From Acidobacteriota bacterium (GTDB taxonomy: Bacteria > Acidobacteriota > Terriglobia > Terriglobales > Acidobacteriaceae): 64,000 bases of DNA. Shown here in pieces: positions 41,857-50,827 of this stretch. Positions within the stretch are counted from its first letter, which is position 1; every line of letters starts with the position of its first letter. The stretch covers positions 1 through 64,000 of the forward strand of contig JAFDVV010000012.1 of the NCBI GenBank assembly GCA_018268775.1, in the 5' to 3' direction. Under the pieces are notes generated by a model. That model was not told where the DNA came from. It saw only the letters and a program-made list of their open reading frames with translations, and did no database searches. Both the position numbers and the translations under genes were made by a program.

Positions 41857-43347
41857 ATGTTGACTATCCTCCTTGCCTGCCAGATCGTAACCCTGATTGC
41901 CGTCGTTGTGATGCTGCTGCGTAAACAGCAGGTGCCGGTAGCCGACCCGCGCCTGGCGCAGCTTCCCGACCAGATCACGCGGCTCGAAGCCCGCAATCAG
42001 GCGCTGGACGAGCACATCCGCAATGCCTTTGCGCAGATGCGCAACGACATCGCCGCCGAGGCGCAGCGCACCCGCGAGGCCAGCGCATCCGACTTCGGCG
42101 CGCTGCGCAAAGAGGTCACCAGCAACATCGCTGAACTCGGCAAGGTGTTGCAGGACGGCCTCAACGGCTTTCGCACCGACAACAAGAGCTCCGACGACCT
42201 GCTGCGCACCGCCGTGCAGAAGCAGATGGACGCCATCTCGCAACGCGTCTCGTCGTTTACGTCGGAGACCAACCAGCAGCACACAAATCTTCGCGAGGCC
42301 ATCAACGCAAAGCTGAACCAGTTGATGGACAGCAACACCGAGTTGCAGAACCGCCTGCGCGAAGCGGTCGAACAGAGGCTGACGAAGCTGAACGACGACA
42401 ACTCGAAAGAGCTCGAAAAGATGCGTCAGACCGTCGACGAGAAGCTGAACGACACGCTGCAGACGCGGCTGACGGAGAGCTTCGGGCAGGTGACCGACCA
42501 GCTCAACAAGGTGCACACGGGGCTGGGCGAGATGACGAAGCTATCGGACGGCGTCAACGACCTGAGCCGCATCTTTACCAACGTGAAGTCGCGCGGCGGC
42601 TTTGCCGAGGTGCAGCTCGGCATGCTGCTCGAACAGATGCTGGCGCCCAACCAGTTCATTCGCAACGCGCGGGTGAAGGACGGCTCCCTCGAAGCCGTCG
42701 AGTTCGCCGTGCGCTTTCCCGGCCACGCGGGCGAGACGCTGCTGCCGATCGACGCCAAGTTTCCGCGCGAGGACTGGGAGCGTCTTGAAGCGGCCTACGA
42801 GGGCGGCAACGCGGACGATATCGCCACCGCCGGCAAGGCATTTGAGGCGGCGATCCGCACCGAGGGCGACCGCATCTGCTCCAAGTACATCAACCCGCCG
42901 AAGACGACGCCGCATGCCATCATGTTTCTTCCCACCGAGGGCCTCTACGCCGAGGTGATGCGCCGCGACGCCTTGCAGGCCGAGGTGCAGTCGAAGTGCC
43001 GCGTCACCATCGCCGGGCCAAGCACGCTGTCGGCAATTCTGACCAGCTTCCAGATGGGCTTCCACATGCTCGCCATCCAGGAAAAGGGCGACGAGGTATG
43101 GCGTGTACTCGAGGGCACAAAGAAGGAGTTCGGCAACTTCGAGGTGCTGATGACCAAGATGGAAGGCCAGGTGGGCACCGTGCAGAACACCATCCAGAAG
43201 CTCGGCGTGCGCACGCGGGCCATCAACCGGACGCTGCGCGAGGTGGGCGAGACGGACAAGGCCATCCCCGGATCGATCCCGATCGACTTCGACCAGGCCG
43301 CCGGAATCACCACCTTTGGCCTTGCGGCTTCGGGCGAGGACGATTAG
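41857..43347 (+). CDS. rmuC: RmuC-family DNA recombination protein
   Basis: A 496-residue protein of the RmuC family, linked to limiting inversion between short repeats and to DNA repair. It has an N-terminal membrane segment (MLTILLACQIVTLIAVVVML), a long coiled coil (about residues 35-230, many Gln/Glu/Lys heptads) and a C-terminal nuclease-like region (FAVRFPGHAGETLLPIDAKFP) with the conserved IDAKFPREDWERL. The ATG at 41857 has AAGGA upstream. Its association with a repeat-rich genome is notable but not shown to be causal. Confidence 0.93.
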   Translation: MLTILLACQIVTLIAVVVMLLRKQQVPVADPRLAQLPDQITRLEARNQALDEHIRNAFAQMRNDIAAEAQRTREASASDFGALRKEVTSNIAELGKVLQDGLNGFRTDNKSSDDLLRTAVQKQMDAISQRVSSFTSETNQQHTNLREAINAKLNQLMDSNTELQNRLREAVEQRLTKLNDDNSKELEKMRQTVDEKLNDTLQTRLTESFGQVTDQLNKVHTGLGEMTKLSDGVNDLSRIFTNVKSRGGFAEVQLGMLLEQMLAPNQFIRNARVKDGSLEAVEFAVRFPGHAGETLLPIDAKFPREDWERLEAAYEGGNADDIATAGKAFEAAIRTEGDRICSKYINPPKTTPHAIMFLPTEGLYAEVMRRDALQAEVQSKCRVTIAGPSTLSAILTSFQMGFHMLAIQEKGDEVWRVLEGTKKEFGNFEVLMTKMEGQVGTVQNTIQKLGVRTRAINRTLREVGETDKAIPGSIPIDFDQAAGITTFGLAASGEDD

Positions 43348-43410
43348 AGCATCCCCGTTTAGAGGTGGTGCGGCATTTTGTGTCGCGCTTTCAGCGCTTT
43401 GTTCATTCGG

Positions 43411-43480
43411 GTTGCTCACCTGGGCCTTCGGCCCAGGCTAAGATATTGCGGGCCGTTGGCCCTTGGGCTCTTCAGCTCTA
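43411..43480 (+). repeat. Hairpin cluster after rmuC (family 3-like)
   Basis: CCTGGGCC and GGCCCAGG are 8-base arms with a 3-base loop (43419-43437). They are followed by a second imperfect hairpin GGGCCGTTGGCCC. It resembles the GGCGTGG-type cluster at 21216 and may end rmuC transcription, though no T-run follows. Confidence 0.55.
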
Positions 43481-43552
43481 CACCTTCATGGAAATAGCCA
43501 TGGGCCATACCTGCAAAGAGTGATTACAACCACTCTTTACCCCCAATGAAGT

Positions 43553-43678
43553 GTCATCCTGAGCGAGCCGCAGGCGAGTCGAAGGATCTGCGGTTTCCCC
43601 TTCGCCCCTACGTGCAACTCGCTGTGAAACGGCAGGGCCTTCGCCTCAGTTCCCTTCGGTCGCTACGCTAAGGTTGAC
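43553..43678. repeat. Dispersed palindrome, family 1 subtype a, degraded
   Basis: The left part is GTCATCCTGAGCGAGCCGCA then GTCGAAGGATCTGCGGTTT. The right border is degraded (CGCTAAGGTTGAC). Confidence 0.7.
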
Positions 43679-43747
43679 AGTTTCTTCGCGGACGGGAATA
43701 TTATGTCGATCATTCTGAATCCGTGGATTTCTCGCGTGCCCGCTTGC

Positions 43748-43776
43748 TTTACACTCAGCGGAGCCGTGGGTATGCT
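43748..43776 (+). promoter_or_regulatory. Sigma-70 promoter for acpP-fabF
   Basis: TTTACA (43748-43753) and TATGCT (43771-43776) are separated by exactly 17 bases. The transcript would begin about 80 bases before the acpP ATG. No other promoter in this gap is as good. Confidence 0.7.
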
Positions 43777-43863
43777 TTAGATTGGCTCAGGGGCGTATTG
43801 TGTCCTCGGGAAGCAACGGTTTTGATCCTGATTTTCGATTCAAAAGGTATATAGGAGAACGAC

Positions 43864-44109
43864 ATGGCAGCAGTTGATGAAAAGGTAAAACAGATTATTG
43901 TCGAGCAGCTTCAGGTGGATGAGGCCGAAGTCACCCCCGGCGCGAGCTTCCAGGAAGACCTCGGGGCCGATTCTCTCGACGTAGTCGAGCTCGTCATGCA
44001 GTTCGAAGAGGCCTTTGACATCCAGATCCCGGATGAGGACGCCGAGAAGATCAAGACCGTCAAAGACGCCGTCGATTACATCGAGAAGAACCAGAAAGCG
44101 GCAAAGTAA
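43864..44109 (+). CDS. acpP: Acyl carrier protein
   Basis: An 81-residue acidic carrier that holds fatty-acid intermediates on a phosphopantetheine arm. The attachment serine is S37 in [20 protein letters not shown]. The protein has the usual three-helix pattern and starts [18 protein letters not shown]. The ATG follows AGGAGAACGAC. The fabF gene begins 2 bases after its stop, so the pair is a fatty-acid synthesis operon. Confidence 0.97.
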   Translation: MAAVDEKVKQIIVEQLQVDEAEVTPGASFQEDLGADSLDVVELVMQFEEAFDIQIPDEDAEKIKTVKDAVDYIEKNQKAAK

Positions 44110-44111
44110 CA

Positions 44112-45362
44112 ATGATTGAGCGTCGCGTCGTCGTAACCGGCCTCGGACTGATCTGCGGGGTCGGCAATACCGCGCCCGAGGTCTGGGATGGCCTGATGGC
44201 CGGCAAAAGCGGTATGGCTGAGATCACATCGTTCGATCTCACTGGCCACCCCGTTCGCTTTGCAGCGGAGGTCAAGAACTTCGACCCGCTCAAGTTTGTC
44301 GACAAGAAGGAGTCCCGCAAGATGGGGCGCTTCATCCACCTCGCGCTGGCCGCGGCCGACGAGGCGATGAAGAGCTCCGGGCTTGAGGTGACGCCAGCGA
44401 TCGCTGACCGCTTTGGCGTACACATTGGCTCCGGCATCGGCGGGTTCGACGTGATCGAGCGCGAGCACTCGGCTCTGATCAACGGCGGGCCGCGCAAGAT
44501 CTCGCCGTTCTTCATTCCCGCCTCCATCGTCAACCTTGCCGCGGGACACGTCAGCATTCGCTACAACGCGAAGGGGCCGAACGAGGCGACGGCAACGGCC
44601 TGCACCTCGAGCGCGCACTCCATCGGCGACGCCTTCCGCATCATTCAGCGCGGCGACGCCGACGCCATGATCGCCGGAGGAACCGAGGCCGCCATCACCC
44701 CGATGGGTGTCGGCGGGTTCGCGGCCATGAAAGCGCTCTCCACGCGCAATGAAGACCCCACGCACGCCTGCCGCCCCTTCGACAAGGACCGCGACGGCTT
44801 CGTGGTGGGCGAAGGCGCCGGCATCCTGATTCTCGAAGAGCTGGAGTTCGCCAAAGCGCGCGGAGCGAAGATTCTCGGTGAGGTCATCGGCTACGGCATG
44901 TCGGCGGACGCCTTCCACATGACGGGCATGGCGCCCGAGGGCGAGGGCTGCTTCCGCGCCATGAGCGCCGCGCTGAAGGTCGCCGGAGTCTCGCCGGACA
45001 AGATCGACTACGTCAACGCGCACGCCACCTCGACACCTCTCGGCGACGCGCTGGAGTCGCAGGCGATCGAGAACGTCTTCGGCGAACGCGCGAAGAACGG
45101 AACGCTGCTGGTCAGCTCCACCAAGTCGATGACCGGGCACCTGCTCGGCGGCGCGGGCGGACTCGAAGCCGGCATCACCATCATGTCGATGCTCAACCAG
45201 ACCGCGCCTCCGACGATGAACATCGTCGAGCTCGATCCGCTGTGCCGATTGAACTACGTGCCAAACAAGCCGCAGGCCGCGAAGATCGACTATGCCCTGT
45301 CGAACTCCTTCGGCTTCGGCGGAACCAACGGCTCGCTGGTCTTCAAACGCTGGACGGAGTAA
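44112..45362 (+). CDS. fabF: 3-oxoacyl-ACP synthase II
   Basis: FabF extends acyl-ACP chains with malonyl-ACP in fatty-acid synthesis. The nucleophile is C164 (ATACTSSAHSIGDA), and the catalytic histidines are in NAHATSTPLGD and MTGHLLGGAGG. The length of 416 residues is normal. It directly follows acpP. The start is MIERRVVVTGLGLICGVGN. Confidence 0.97.
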   Translation: MIERRVVVTGLGLICGVGNTAPEVWDGLMAGKSGMAEITSFDLTGHPVRFAAEVKNFDPLKFVDKKESRKMGRFIHLALAAADEAMKSSGLEVTPAIADRFGVHIGSGIGGFDVIEREHSALINGGPRKISPFFIPASIVNLAAGHVSIRYNAKGPNEATATACTSSAHSIGDAFRIIQRGDADAMIAGGTEAAITPMGVGGFAAMKALSTRNEDPTHACRPFDKDRDGFVVGEGAGILILEELEFAKARGAKILGEVIGYGMSADAFHMTGMAPEGEGCFRAMSAALKVAGVSPDKIDYVNAHATSTPLGDALESQAIENVFGERAKNGTLLVSSTKSMTGHLLGGAGGLEAGITIMSMLNQTAPPTMNIVELDPLCRLNYVPNKPQAAKIDYALSNSFGFGGTNGSLVFKRWTE

Positions 45363-45511
45363 GTTCCGCAGGTTTAGCGAACAAGAGGCGCGGCCTATGG
45401 CTGTGCCTCTTGTTCTTTGCTGCACCATCCGGGCTGGAAATGCTCTAATGATCTCGCCGATACAAAGCTGGAACTCTTCTCATCTCAACTGCTTGAAGTG
45501 AAGGAATGCGA

Positions 45512-46726
45512 ATGAATAGACGCCAGGTACTGCGCAGCGCCGGGTTGGGATTGATGGCTGGAACGGCGGCCCACGCCGGGGCCATCCCTTCCTCGTCGAA
45601 GGAAGGGACCGAAGAGCAAGCATCGCCCAGGCCGCTCAACCTCGCCGACTATGAGCCGGCCAGCATGCTTCACGTGCAGGAGACGCATGTGGCGCGTTCG
45701 CGATTTCCTGTAATCGATATCCACACGCATATCTGCTACTCCGCGAAGAGCAGGAACGGAGTGGAGCTGTCCCCGGAGCGCACCTACCTTGGCACGCCTC
45801 TGGAACTGCTTCAGGTGATGGACCGGAAGAACATTCACTCCATGGTCAACCTGACCGGAGGCTACGGCACGGGACTGTCCGAATCCGTCAAGAGATACGA
45901 CCGCGCCTTTCCTGACCGCTTCTACACCTTCACCGAGCCCTCCTACTCGCGTCTGCTTGAGCCTGACTACCCAAGGGTGCAGGCCGAGGCGATCGAACAA
46001 GCCCACAGGGATGGTGCCCGGGGCCTCAAGATACTTAAGACTCTCGGATTGTATCTGCGGGAAAGCATCACCACGGGCACGCTGGTGAAGATCGACGACC
46101 CACGCTTCGACCCGATGTGGGACATCTGCGGACAATTGGGAATCCCCGTCGCGATACATGTTTCAGATCCCCTGGCCTTTTTCAAGCCTACGGACCGTTT
46201 CAACGAACGCTACGAAGAGTTGAACAATCACCCGGACTGGTCCTTCTACGGCCACGGCTTCCCCAGCAACGCCGAACTGATCCACGCTCGCAACCGAATG
46301 TTCGCCCGCCATCCGAAGACAAGATTCATCGGGCTGCACGTTGGAAATGGCGCGGAGAACCTGGCGGAGGTCTCTGAGAATCTCGACCGCTTTCCGAACC
46401 TGACCGTCGATATTGCGGCGCGTATCGGCGAACTTGGAAGGCAACCACGGACAGCACGAAGGTTTTTTGAAAAGTACCAGGACAGAATCCTGTTCGGGAC
46501 CGATGCCACTCCGCATGGCGACGAGTTTCCCCAGCAGGTCTTCAACAACCAGCTATACGAGATCTATTACCGGTTCCTTGAAACTGACGACGAATACTTC
46601 GACTACGCGCCTGCCAAGGTGCCGCCCCAGGGGCGATGGCGCATCTATGGCATCGACCTGCCGGAGTCGATTCTTCGCAAGGTGTACAACGGCAACGCTG
46701 CGCGGGAACTACAGATATCGATATAG
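45512..46726 (+). CDS. Secreted amidohydrolase (Amidohydro_2 family)
   Basis: A protein of about 404 residues of the metal-dependent amidohydrolase-2 family, which includes decarboxylases and hydrolases. The signal-like MNRRQVLRSAGLGLMAGTAAH contains a twin-arginine motif. Metal-site residues are in VIDIHTHICY, AIHVSDPLAF, IGLHVGNGAEN and LFGTDATPHGDEFP (HxH, His, His and Asp). The ATG at 45512 follows AAGGAATGCGA; the ATG at 45506 also overlaps the ribosome site and is less likely. The substrate is unknown. Confidence 0.86.
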   Translation: MNRRQVLRSAGLGLMAGTAAHAGAIPSSSKEGTEEQASPRPLNLADYEPASMLHVQETHVARSRFPVIDIHTHICYSAKSRNGVELSPERTYLGTPLELLQVMDRKNIHSMVNLTGGYGTGLSESVKRYDRAFPDRFYTFTEPSYSRLLEPDYPRVQAEAIEQAHRDGARGLKILKTLGLYLRESITTGTLVKIDDPRFDPMWDICGQLGIPVAIHVSDPLAFFKPTDRFNERYEELNNHPDWSFYGHGFPSNAELIHARNRMFARHPKTRFIGLHVGNGAENLAEVSENLDRFPNLTVDIAARIGELGRQPRTARRFFEKYQDRILFGTDATPHGDEFPQQVFNNQLYEIYYRFLETDDEYFDYAPAKVPPQGRWRIYGIDLPESILRKVYNGNAARELQISI

Positions 46727-46752
46727 GCAGCCTTTCAAACCTGAGTCAGCCG

Positions 46753-47490
46753 TCAACTCGTCGCCAGGGCGATTCCCACGCTGACGACCAGCCCGAAGGC
46801 CCACCAGCCGACGACGACGGCTGCGGCCTTGCCGCGCGAGACCTTCGCAACGATGGCTGTCCCGATGATCAGAAGGATCAGCGACCAAATGCCCACGATA
46901 TCGAAGAAGCTGAGGATAGCTTTGATGACCGGGCTGGCATCCGGCATGAAGTACGCGAGGTTCGTGCCTACCGGGTTCTTCATATCGTAGGCATCGACGT
47001 TCGCCCCAAGCAGCAGCGTGACAATGGTCAGCAATCCGATAAACAGCTTCGGCAGCCCGGCATACATCCACACGGCAAACATCTGGCCGTAGGTGGTGCG
47101 AGCGCCCAGCCCGAAGTTGAAACTGGCCCAGTAAAGCAACGCCGCGATGGCGACGAAGATCAGGATGAACAGAAAGCTGGCATAGGTGGAGTAACGGTAG
47201 CCGATGCTCATCCCGCGCACGCGCGCCGCTCTCTGCTCCGGAGTGAGGTTGCTGAGCTGGTCTTCCTGCTTGGGATTCTGGTGAATCTGGTTCTCGACGA
47301 CGCGGTCGAAGCCAACCTGTCTTTCGACCACAAAAGCCGAGGCCAGCGTCACGATCACCATCAACACAAAGGGCAGCCACCACGATGCACTGCGAAGAAT
47401 ATCGGCAAACGTCTTTGAGGGTGCAACAAACGCATCGACGACGCGCTCTACTTCACTCAGTCCTGCTCCCGTCTCAACCGCTTCGCTCAA
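46753..47490 (-). CDS. Yip1-family integral membrane protein
   Basis: A 245-residue protein with five or so membrane helices, including WWLPFVLMVIVTLASAFVV, YASFLFILIFVAIAALLYW, YAGLPKLFIGLLTIVTLLLG and IVGIWSLILLIIGTAIVA. It resembles bacterial Yip1 proteins. A TTG start at 47490 has GAGGAGG a few bases upstream. The role in bacteria is unknown. It ends only 26 bases from the convergent amidohydrolase. Confidence 0.8.
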   Translation of the reverse strand: MSEAVETGAGLSEVERVVDAFVAPSKTFADILRSASWWLPFVLMVIVTLASAFVVERQVGFDRVVENQIHQNPKQEDQLSNLTPEQRAARVRGMSIGYRYSTYASFLFILIFVAIAALLYWASFNFGLGARTTYGQMFAVWMYAGLPKLFIGLLTIVTLLLGANVDAYDMKNPVGTNLAYFMPDASPVIKAILSFFDIVGIWSLILLIIGTAIVAKVSRGKAAAVVVGWWAFGLVVSVGIALATS

Positions 47491-47579
47491 TTCGCCTCCT
47501 CACAGCAGTGCAAAAGCGCAAAAAACCTCGCTGCGGGATTGTAGCTCCTCGGGAGATATACGTCGAAAGGAATTCGCTC

Positions 47580-50249
47580 TTACTCTGCACGCAGAGCTTC
47601 GCTGGGGTCCACTCTGCTTGCAGACCTCGCCGGAACCAGCGTCGCCGCCAACCCCACCACAACCAACATCAGCGTCATGGCTCCAAATGTCATAGGATCG
47701 CGCGGTCCCACCCCGAACAGCAGCGACGACAGCACTCGCGATAACGACAGAGCAGCCACCAACCCCGCCGCGACTCCCACCGCAATCAGCCGCAAACTCT
47801 TTCCCATCACCAACCGCAGAATATCCGCGCGAGCAGCACCCAACGCCATCCGTACACCAATCTCCTGCGTTCGCTGCGCCACCAGGAACGCGATCACTCC
47901 ATACAGACCAATCACCGCCAGCGTGAAGCCGATTAGCGCGAAGAAGCCTACCAGTGAAACCTGGAACCGCGGCTGGTCGGCCAGCTTGCTCACTCGCTGC
48001 CGCAACGTAGCGATATCCACGGGCAACGTTGGATCCAGCACCGCAACCTGATTACGAATTGCCTTGGATGTCTCCTCTTCCGTCAGCGAACTTCGCACGA
48101 CGAACACCGATGTCTGCGCCCACACTCCCCAACGCCCCCAGTCTTCTGCCCGGTAGCGTCTAAGAAAGTAGTACTCGGGAGTCTCTTCCCCCGTCAGGCC
48201 GCCATTCTTCACGTTGGCCGCAACTCCAACCACCCTGTACCAGGGAGCGTTCGGGTCTCCGACATGTTCGAAGTTCAACCGCATTCCGATTGGATCTTCA
48301 GAAGGAAACAGCATCTCTGCCAGCCGCTGGCTGATCACAACGACACGTTCATTGGAGGTGAGATCCGACTCCTGAAAGCCTGCGCCGCGCACGATCCGCA
48401 CATCCAAAGCCCGGAAGTATTCCGGCGAGACCAGCCGTGCGATCACCACCGATCCCGGCCCTTCCGTCGTTCGTGGCTTGCCATCGACCAGTATCTCGCC
48501 GTAGCGCACACCGGCATGCGCCCCACCCGGCGGCAGCGAATCGCTCACCGACACCACTTCCACCCCAGGCAGAAAACGCAATCGCGTCGCCAGTTGCTGG
48601 AAGAACATCATCTTGCTCATTGCGCTGGAGTATTTATGCTCTCCCAACGTAATCCTGGCCGTCACCGTGTTGTCTTCGCGCATTCCCAACTGCTGGTTCT
48701 CAAGCTTCCAAAAGCTGCGCAGCATCAGCATCGCCGCCGTCAGCAACACCATGCTTGCAGCAATTTGACCCACGACCAACCACTGCCGCATCCTCGCATG
48801 AGAAACCGACGCAATCGATCTTCCGGTCAGCATCTCCTCTCTCGGTCGCTGCAGAGCCGGAACCAGACCAAACAGCGCTCCACAAACGAATGACAGCGCA
48901 ACCGTGAAACCCACTATCCGCAGATCCAACTGCGCCTGCGTCACGTAAGGAACACTCGCAGGCGCTATCGCAAGAAAGATGTGCAGCAGCAGTTCTGCAA
49001 AAGCACATCCAGCCACGGCCCCTGCAAGCGAAAGTAACAGCGCTTCCGTCAACGACTGTCTGACAAGCCGTCCCCTGCTCGCTCCCAGCGCAGACCGCAC
49101 GGCAAGCTCTCTCTGCCGCGCAGCGCCACGCGCCATCAGCAGGCTCGCCACATTCGCGCACACAATCATCAACACTGCCAGCACCGTTCCCAGTAAGACC
49201 CATGCCATCACGCGAACATCCTGCATCTGCCGGTCACGCAGCGACCTCACCTTCAGGCGGAAGTTCGAACGAATCTCCGCAGGAATCCACTTCTGCGTCT
49301 GCTCAAATAGCGGCATCAGTTGCGCACGCGCCTGCTCCACGCTCACACCTGGCTTCAGTCGCGCGAAAACCCGCTTAGGACCTCCCAGCCCTGAGTTCGT
49401 CTTGCGGTCTGCGGCCTCATCCATCGTCATCGGAAAGATCACGTCGGCAGCTTGCAGCCGTGGCATCTCGAACCCCTTCGGTAACACACCGACCACGCGC
49501 ACCGGCTTGCCATCAATCTCAATCGTCTTGTTCAGAACTCCCGAATCGCGGTTGTAACGCGTCTGCCACAAACCATACGAGATCAGCACCACAGCCGGAG
49601 CTCCTGGCCTTCCCTCTTCGGGCAGAAAATTCCTCCCCGCTGCCGGCGTTATACCAAGCGTCGGCAGGAAATTCACCTCGACTATCGGGCAGCTTAACTG
49701 CGCTGAACTCCCCTCAGTCAGATCGCATACTCTTGTCACCGCGTTCTCAGACGTCATCGCTTCAAACGGCGTCTGGTCTCTTCTCCAGTCGTAGTAGAAG
49801 TGGCCGAGCATGAACTCCTGCGGCTCCATCGACTGCACCAGCCCCACCGACACCAGCCGGTCACCATGCGCATACGGCAGCGCGCGAAACAGAATCCGGT
49901 CCACCACGCTGAATACCGCCGCCGTCGCTCCGATCCCAAGCATCAGCGTCACGACAATCGTGATCGTGAAAACAGGATTTCGTCGGAACCCGCGCAACGC
50001 ATAACGCACATCCTGCGCCAGGACCTCCATCCAGAACCCCGGCCGCGCCTCACGGCACTTGGCCTTCGCGCGTTCGACCCCGCCGAAGGCGATCCTGGCC
50101 TGACGCCGTGCATCGTTTGCATTCATGCCCGCAGCACGATGCTCCTCTTCTTCGCGCTGCAAGTGAAATGCCAACTCCTCGTCGAGTTCAGCGTTGTCCC
50201 TTCGTACCAGAAGGCGAACGCGCGTCATCCATAAACGAAGTAGCTCCAT
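47580..50249 (-). CDS. MacB/FtsX-type permease without ATPase (ADOP family)
   Basis: An 889-residue membrane protein with two FtsX domains. The N-terminus has an acidobacterial leader domain (AELDEELAFHLQREEEEHRA, GFWMEVLAQDVRYALRGFRR). The first helix is ITIVVTLMLGIGATAAVFSV. The first FtsX domain (MAWVLLGTVLAVLMIVCANV) and the last (FALIGFTLAVIGLYGVIAFL, SLLFGVGPRDPMTFGAM) match the family. No ABC ATPase gene is adjacent, as is typical for these permeases, whose energy source and cargo are unclear. It lies 3 bases after padR. Confidence 0.92.
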   Translation of the reverse strand: MELLRLWMTRVRLLVRRDNAELDEELAFHLQREEEEHRAAGMNANDARRQARIAFGGVERAKAKCREARPGFWMEVLAQDVRYALRGFRRNPVFTITIVVTLMLGIGATAAVFSVVDRILFRALPYAHGDRLVSVGLVQSMEPQEFMLGHFYYDWRRDQTPFEAMTSENAVTRVCDLTEGSSAQLSCPIVEVNFLPTLGITPAAGRNFLPEEGRPGAPAVVLISYGLWQTRYNRDSGVLNKTIEIDGKPVRVVGVLPKGFEMPRLQAADVIFPMTMDEAADRKTNSGLGGPKRVFARLKPGVSVEQARAQLMPLFEQTQKWIPAEIRSNFRLKVRSLRDRQMQDVRVMAWVLLGTVLAVLMIVCANVASLLMARGAARQRELAVRSALGASRGRLVRQSLTEALLLSLAGAVAGCAFAELLLHIFLAIAPASVPYVTQAQLDLRIVGFTVALSFVCGALFGLVPALQRPREEMLTGRSIASVSHARMRQWLVVGQIAASMVLLTAAMLMLRSFWKLENQQLGMREDNTVTARITLGEHKYSSAMSKMMFFQQLATRLRFLPGVEVVSVSDSLPPGGAHAGVRYGEILVDGKPRTTEGPGSVVIARLVSPEYFRALDVRIVRGAGFQESDLTSNERVVVISQRLAEMLFPSEDPIGMRLNFEHVGDPNAPWYRVVGVAANVKNGGLTGEETPEYYFLRRYRAEDWGRWGVWAQTSVFVVRSSLTEEETSKAIRNQVAVLDPTLPVDIATLRQRVSKLADQPRFQVSLVGFFALIGFTLAVIGLYGVIAFLVAQRTQEIGVRMALGAARADILRLVMGKSLRLIAVGVAAGLVAALSLSRVLSSLLFGVGPRDPMTFGAMTLMLVVVGLAATLVPARSASRVDPSEALRAE

Positions 50250-50252
50250 CGC

Positions 50253-50582
50253 TCACACCCCTTTGAGCACAAGAGAGATCGCCGTCGTCAGCCGGTCCCA
50301 GTCCTCAAGCTCAGCAACAAGTTGTTTTTTGCCGCTCTTCGTCAGCGAATAGTATTTCGCTCTACGATTGTTCTCCGACTCCCCCCACTCCGACTGAATC
50401 CATCCCTTGTACTCAAGCCGGTGCAGCGCCGGATAGAGCGACCCCTGCCCGATCTCGAGCGCATCGCGGGAGACCTGCTGAATGCGCCGCGCGATCCCCC
50501 ACCCGTGCATCGGCTCAGTGACCAGCGTCTTCAAAATAAGCAGGTCGAGCGTTCCCTGAAGTAGATCCGATGTTGCCTGCAT
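50253..50582 (-). CDS. PadR-family transcriptional regulator
   Basis: A 109-residue winged-helix regulator. The conserved part is QGTLDLLILKTLVTEPMHGW, IGQGSLYPALHRLEYKGWIQ and RRAKYYSLTKSGKKQL. Acidobacteria carry many PadR-ADOP pairs; here the stop lies 3 bases before the permease ATG, so PadR probably controls the operon by a small molecule or drug signal. The ATG at 50582 is preferred, with GAGG six bases upstream; an in-frame ATG at 50597 is possible. Confidence 0.93.
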   Translation of the reverse strand: MQATSDLLQGTLDLLILKTLVTEPMHGWGIARRIQQVSRDALEIGQGSLYPALHRLEYKGWIQSEWGESENNRRAKYYSLTKSGKKQLVAELEDWDRLTTAISLVLKGV

Positions 50583-50692
50583 AACTCCCCTCGACATTCG
50601 ACAAAAGAATGCGCCTGCTACCTGTCGAATGTCAAGGGGAAAAATCTGGCTTCGCCATTCATCACGACACCTGAAGGGAAACCTCTCTAACC

Positions 50693-50785
50693 GTCATTCT
50701 GAGGCGCAGCCGAAGAATCTCGGCATTTCTTTGTCGGGCCTGAAGATGAAACTACAGGAATTCTTCGGCTGCGCCTCAGAATGAC
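50693..50785. repeat. Dispersed palindrome, family 1 subtype c
   Basis: GTCATTCTGAGGCGCAGCCG pairs with CGGCTGCGCCTCAGAATGAC. The centre contains GATGAAACTACAGG, shared with the copy at 61567. It lies upstream of padR. Confidence 0.9.
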
Positions 50786-50827
50786 GACAAGCTGGATCAT
50801 GCGGGCCGGGTTCGTTCACGACAGACT

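Larger units (their letters stand above)
43348..43863. other. 516-base regulatory/repeat space before acpP
   Basis: This space contains a CCTGGGCC/GGCCCAGG hairpin cluster after rmuC, a family 1 palindrome at 43553-43678, a sigma-70 promoter at 43748-43776 and the acpP leader with an AGGAGAACGAC ribosome-binding site. No gene is apparent. Confidence 0.75.
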
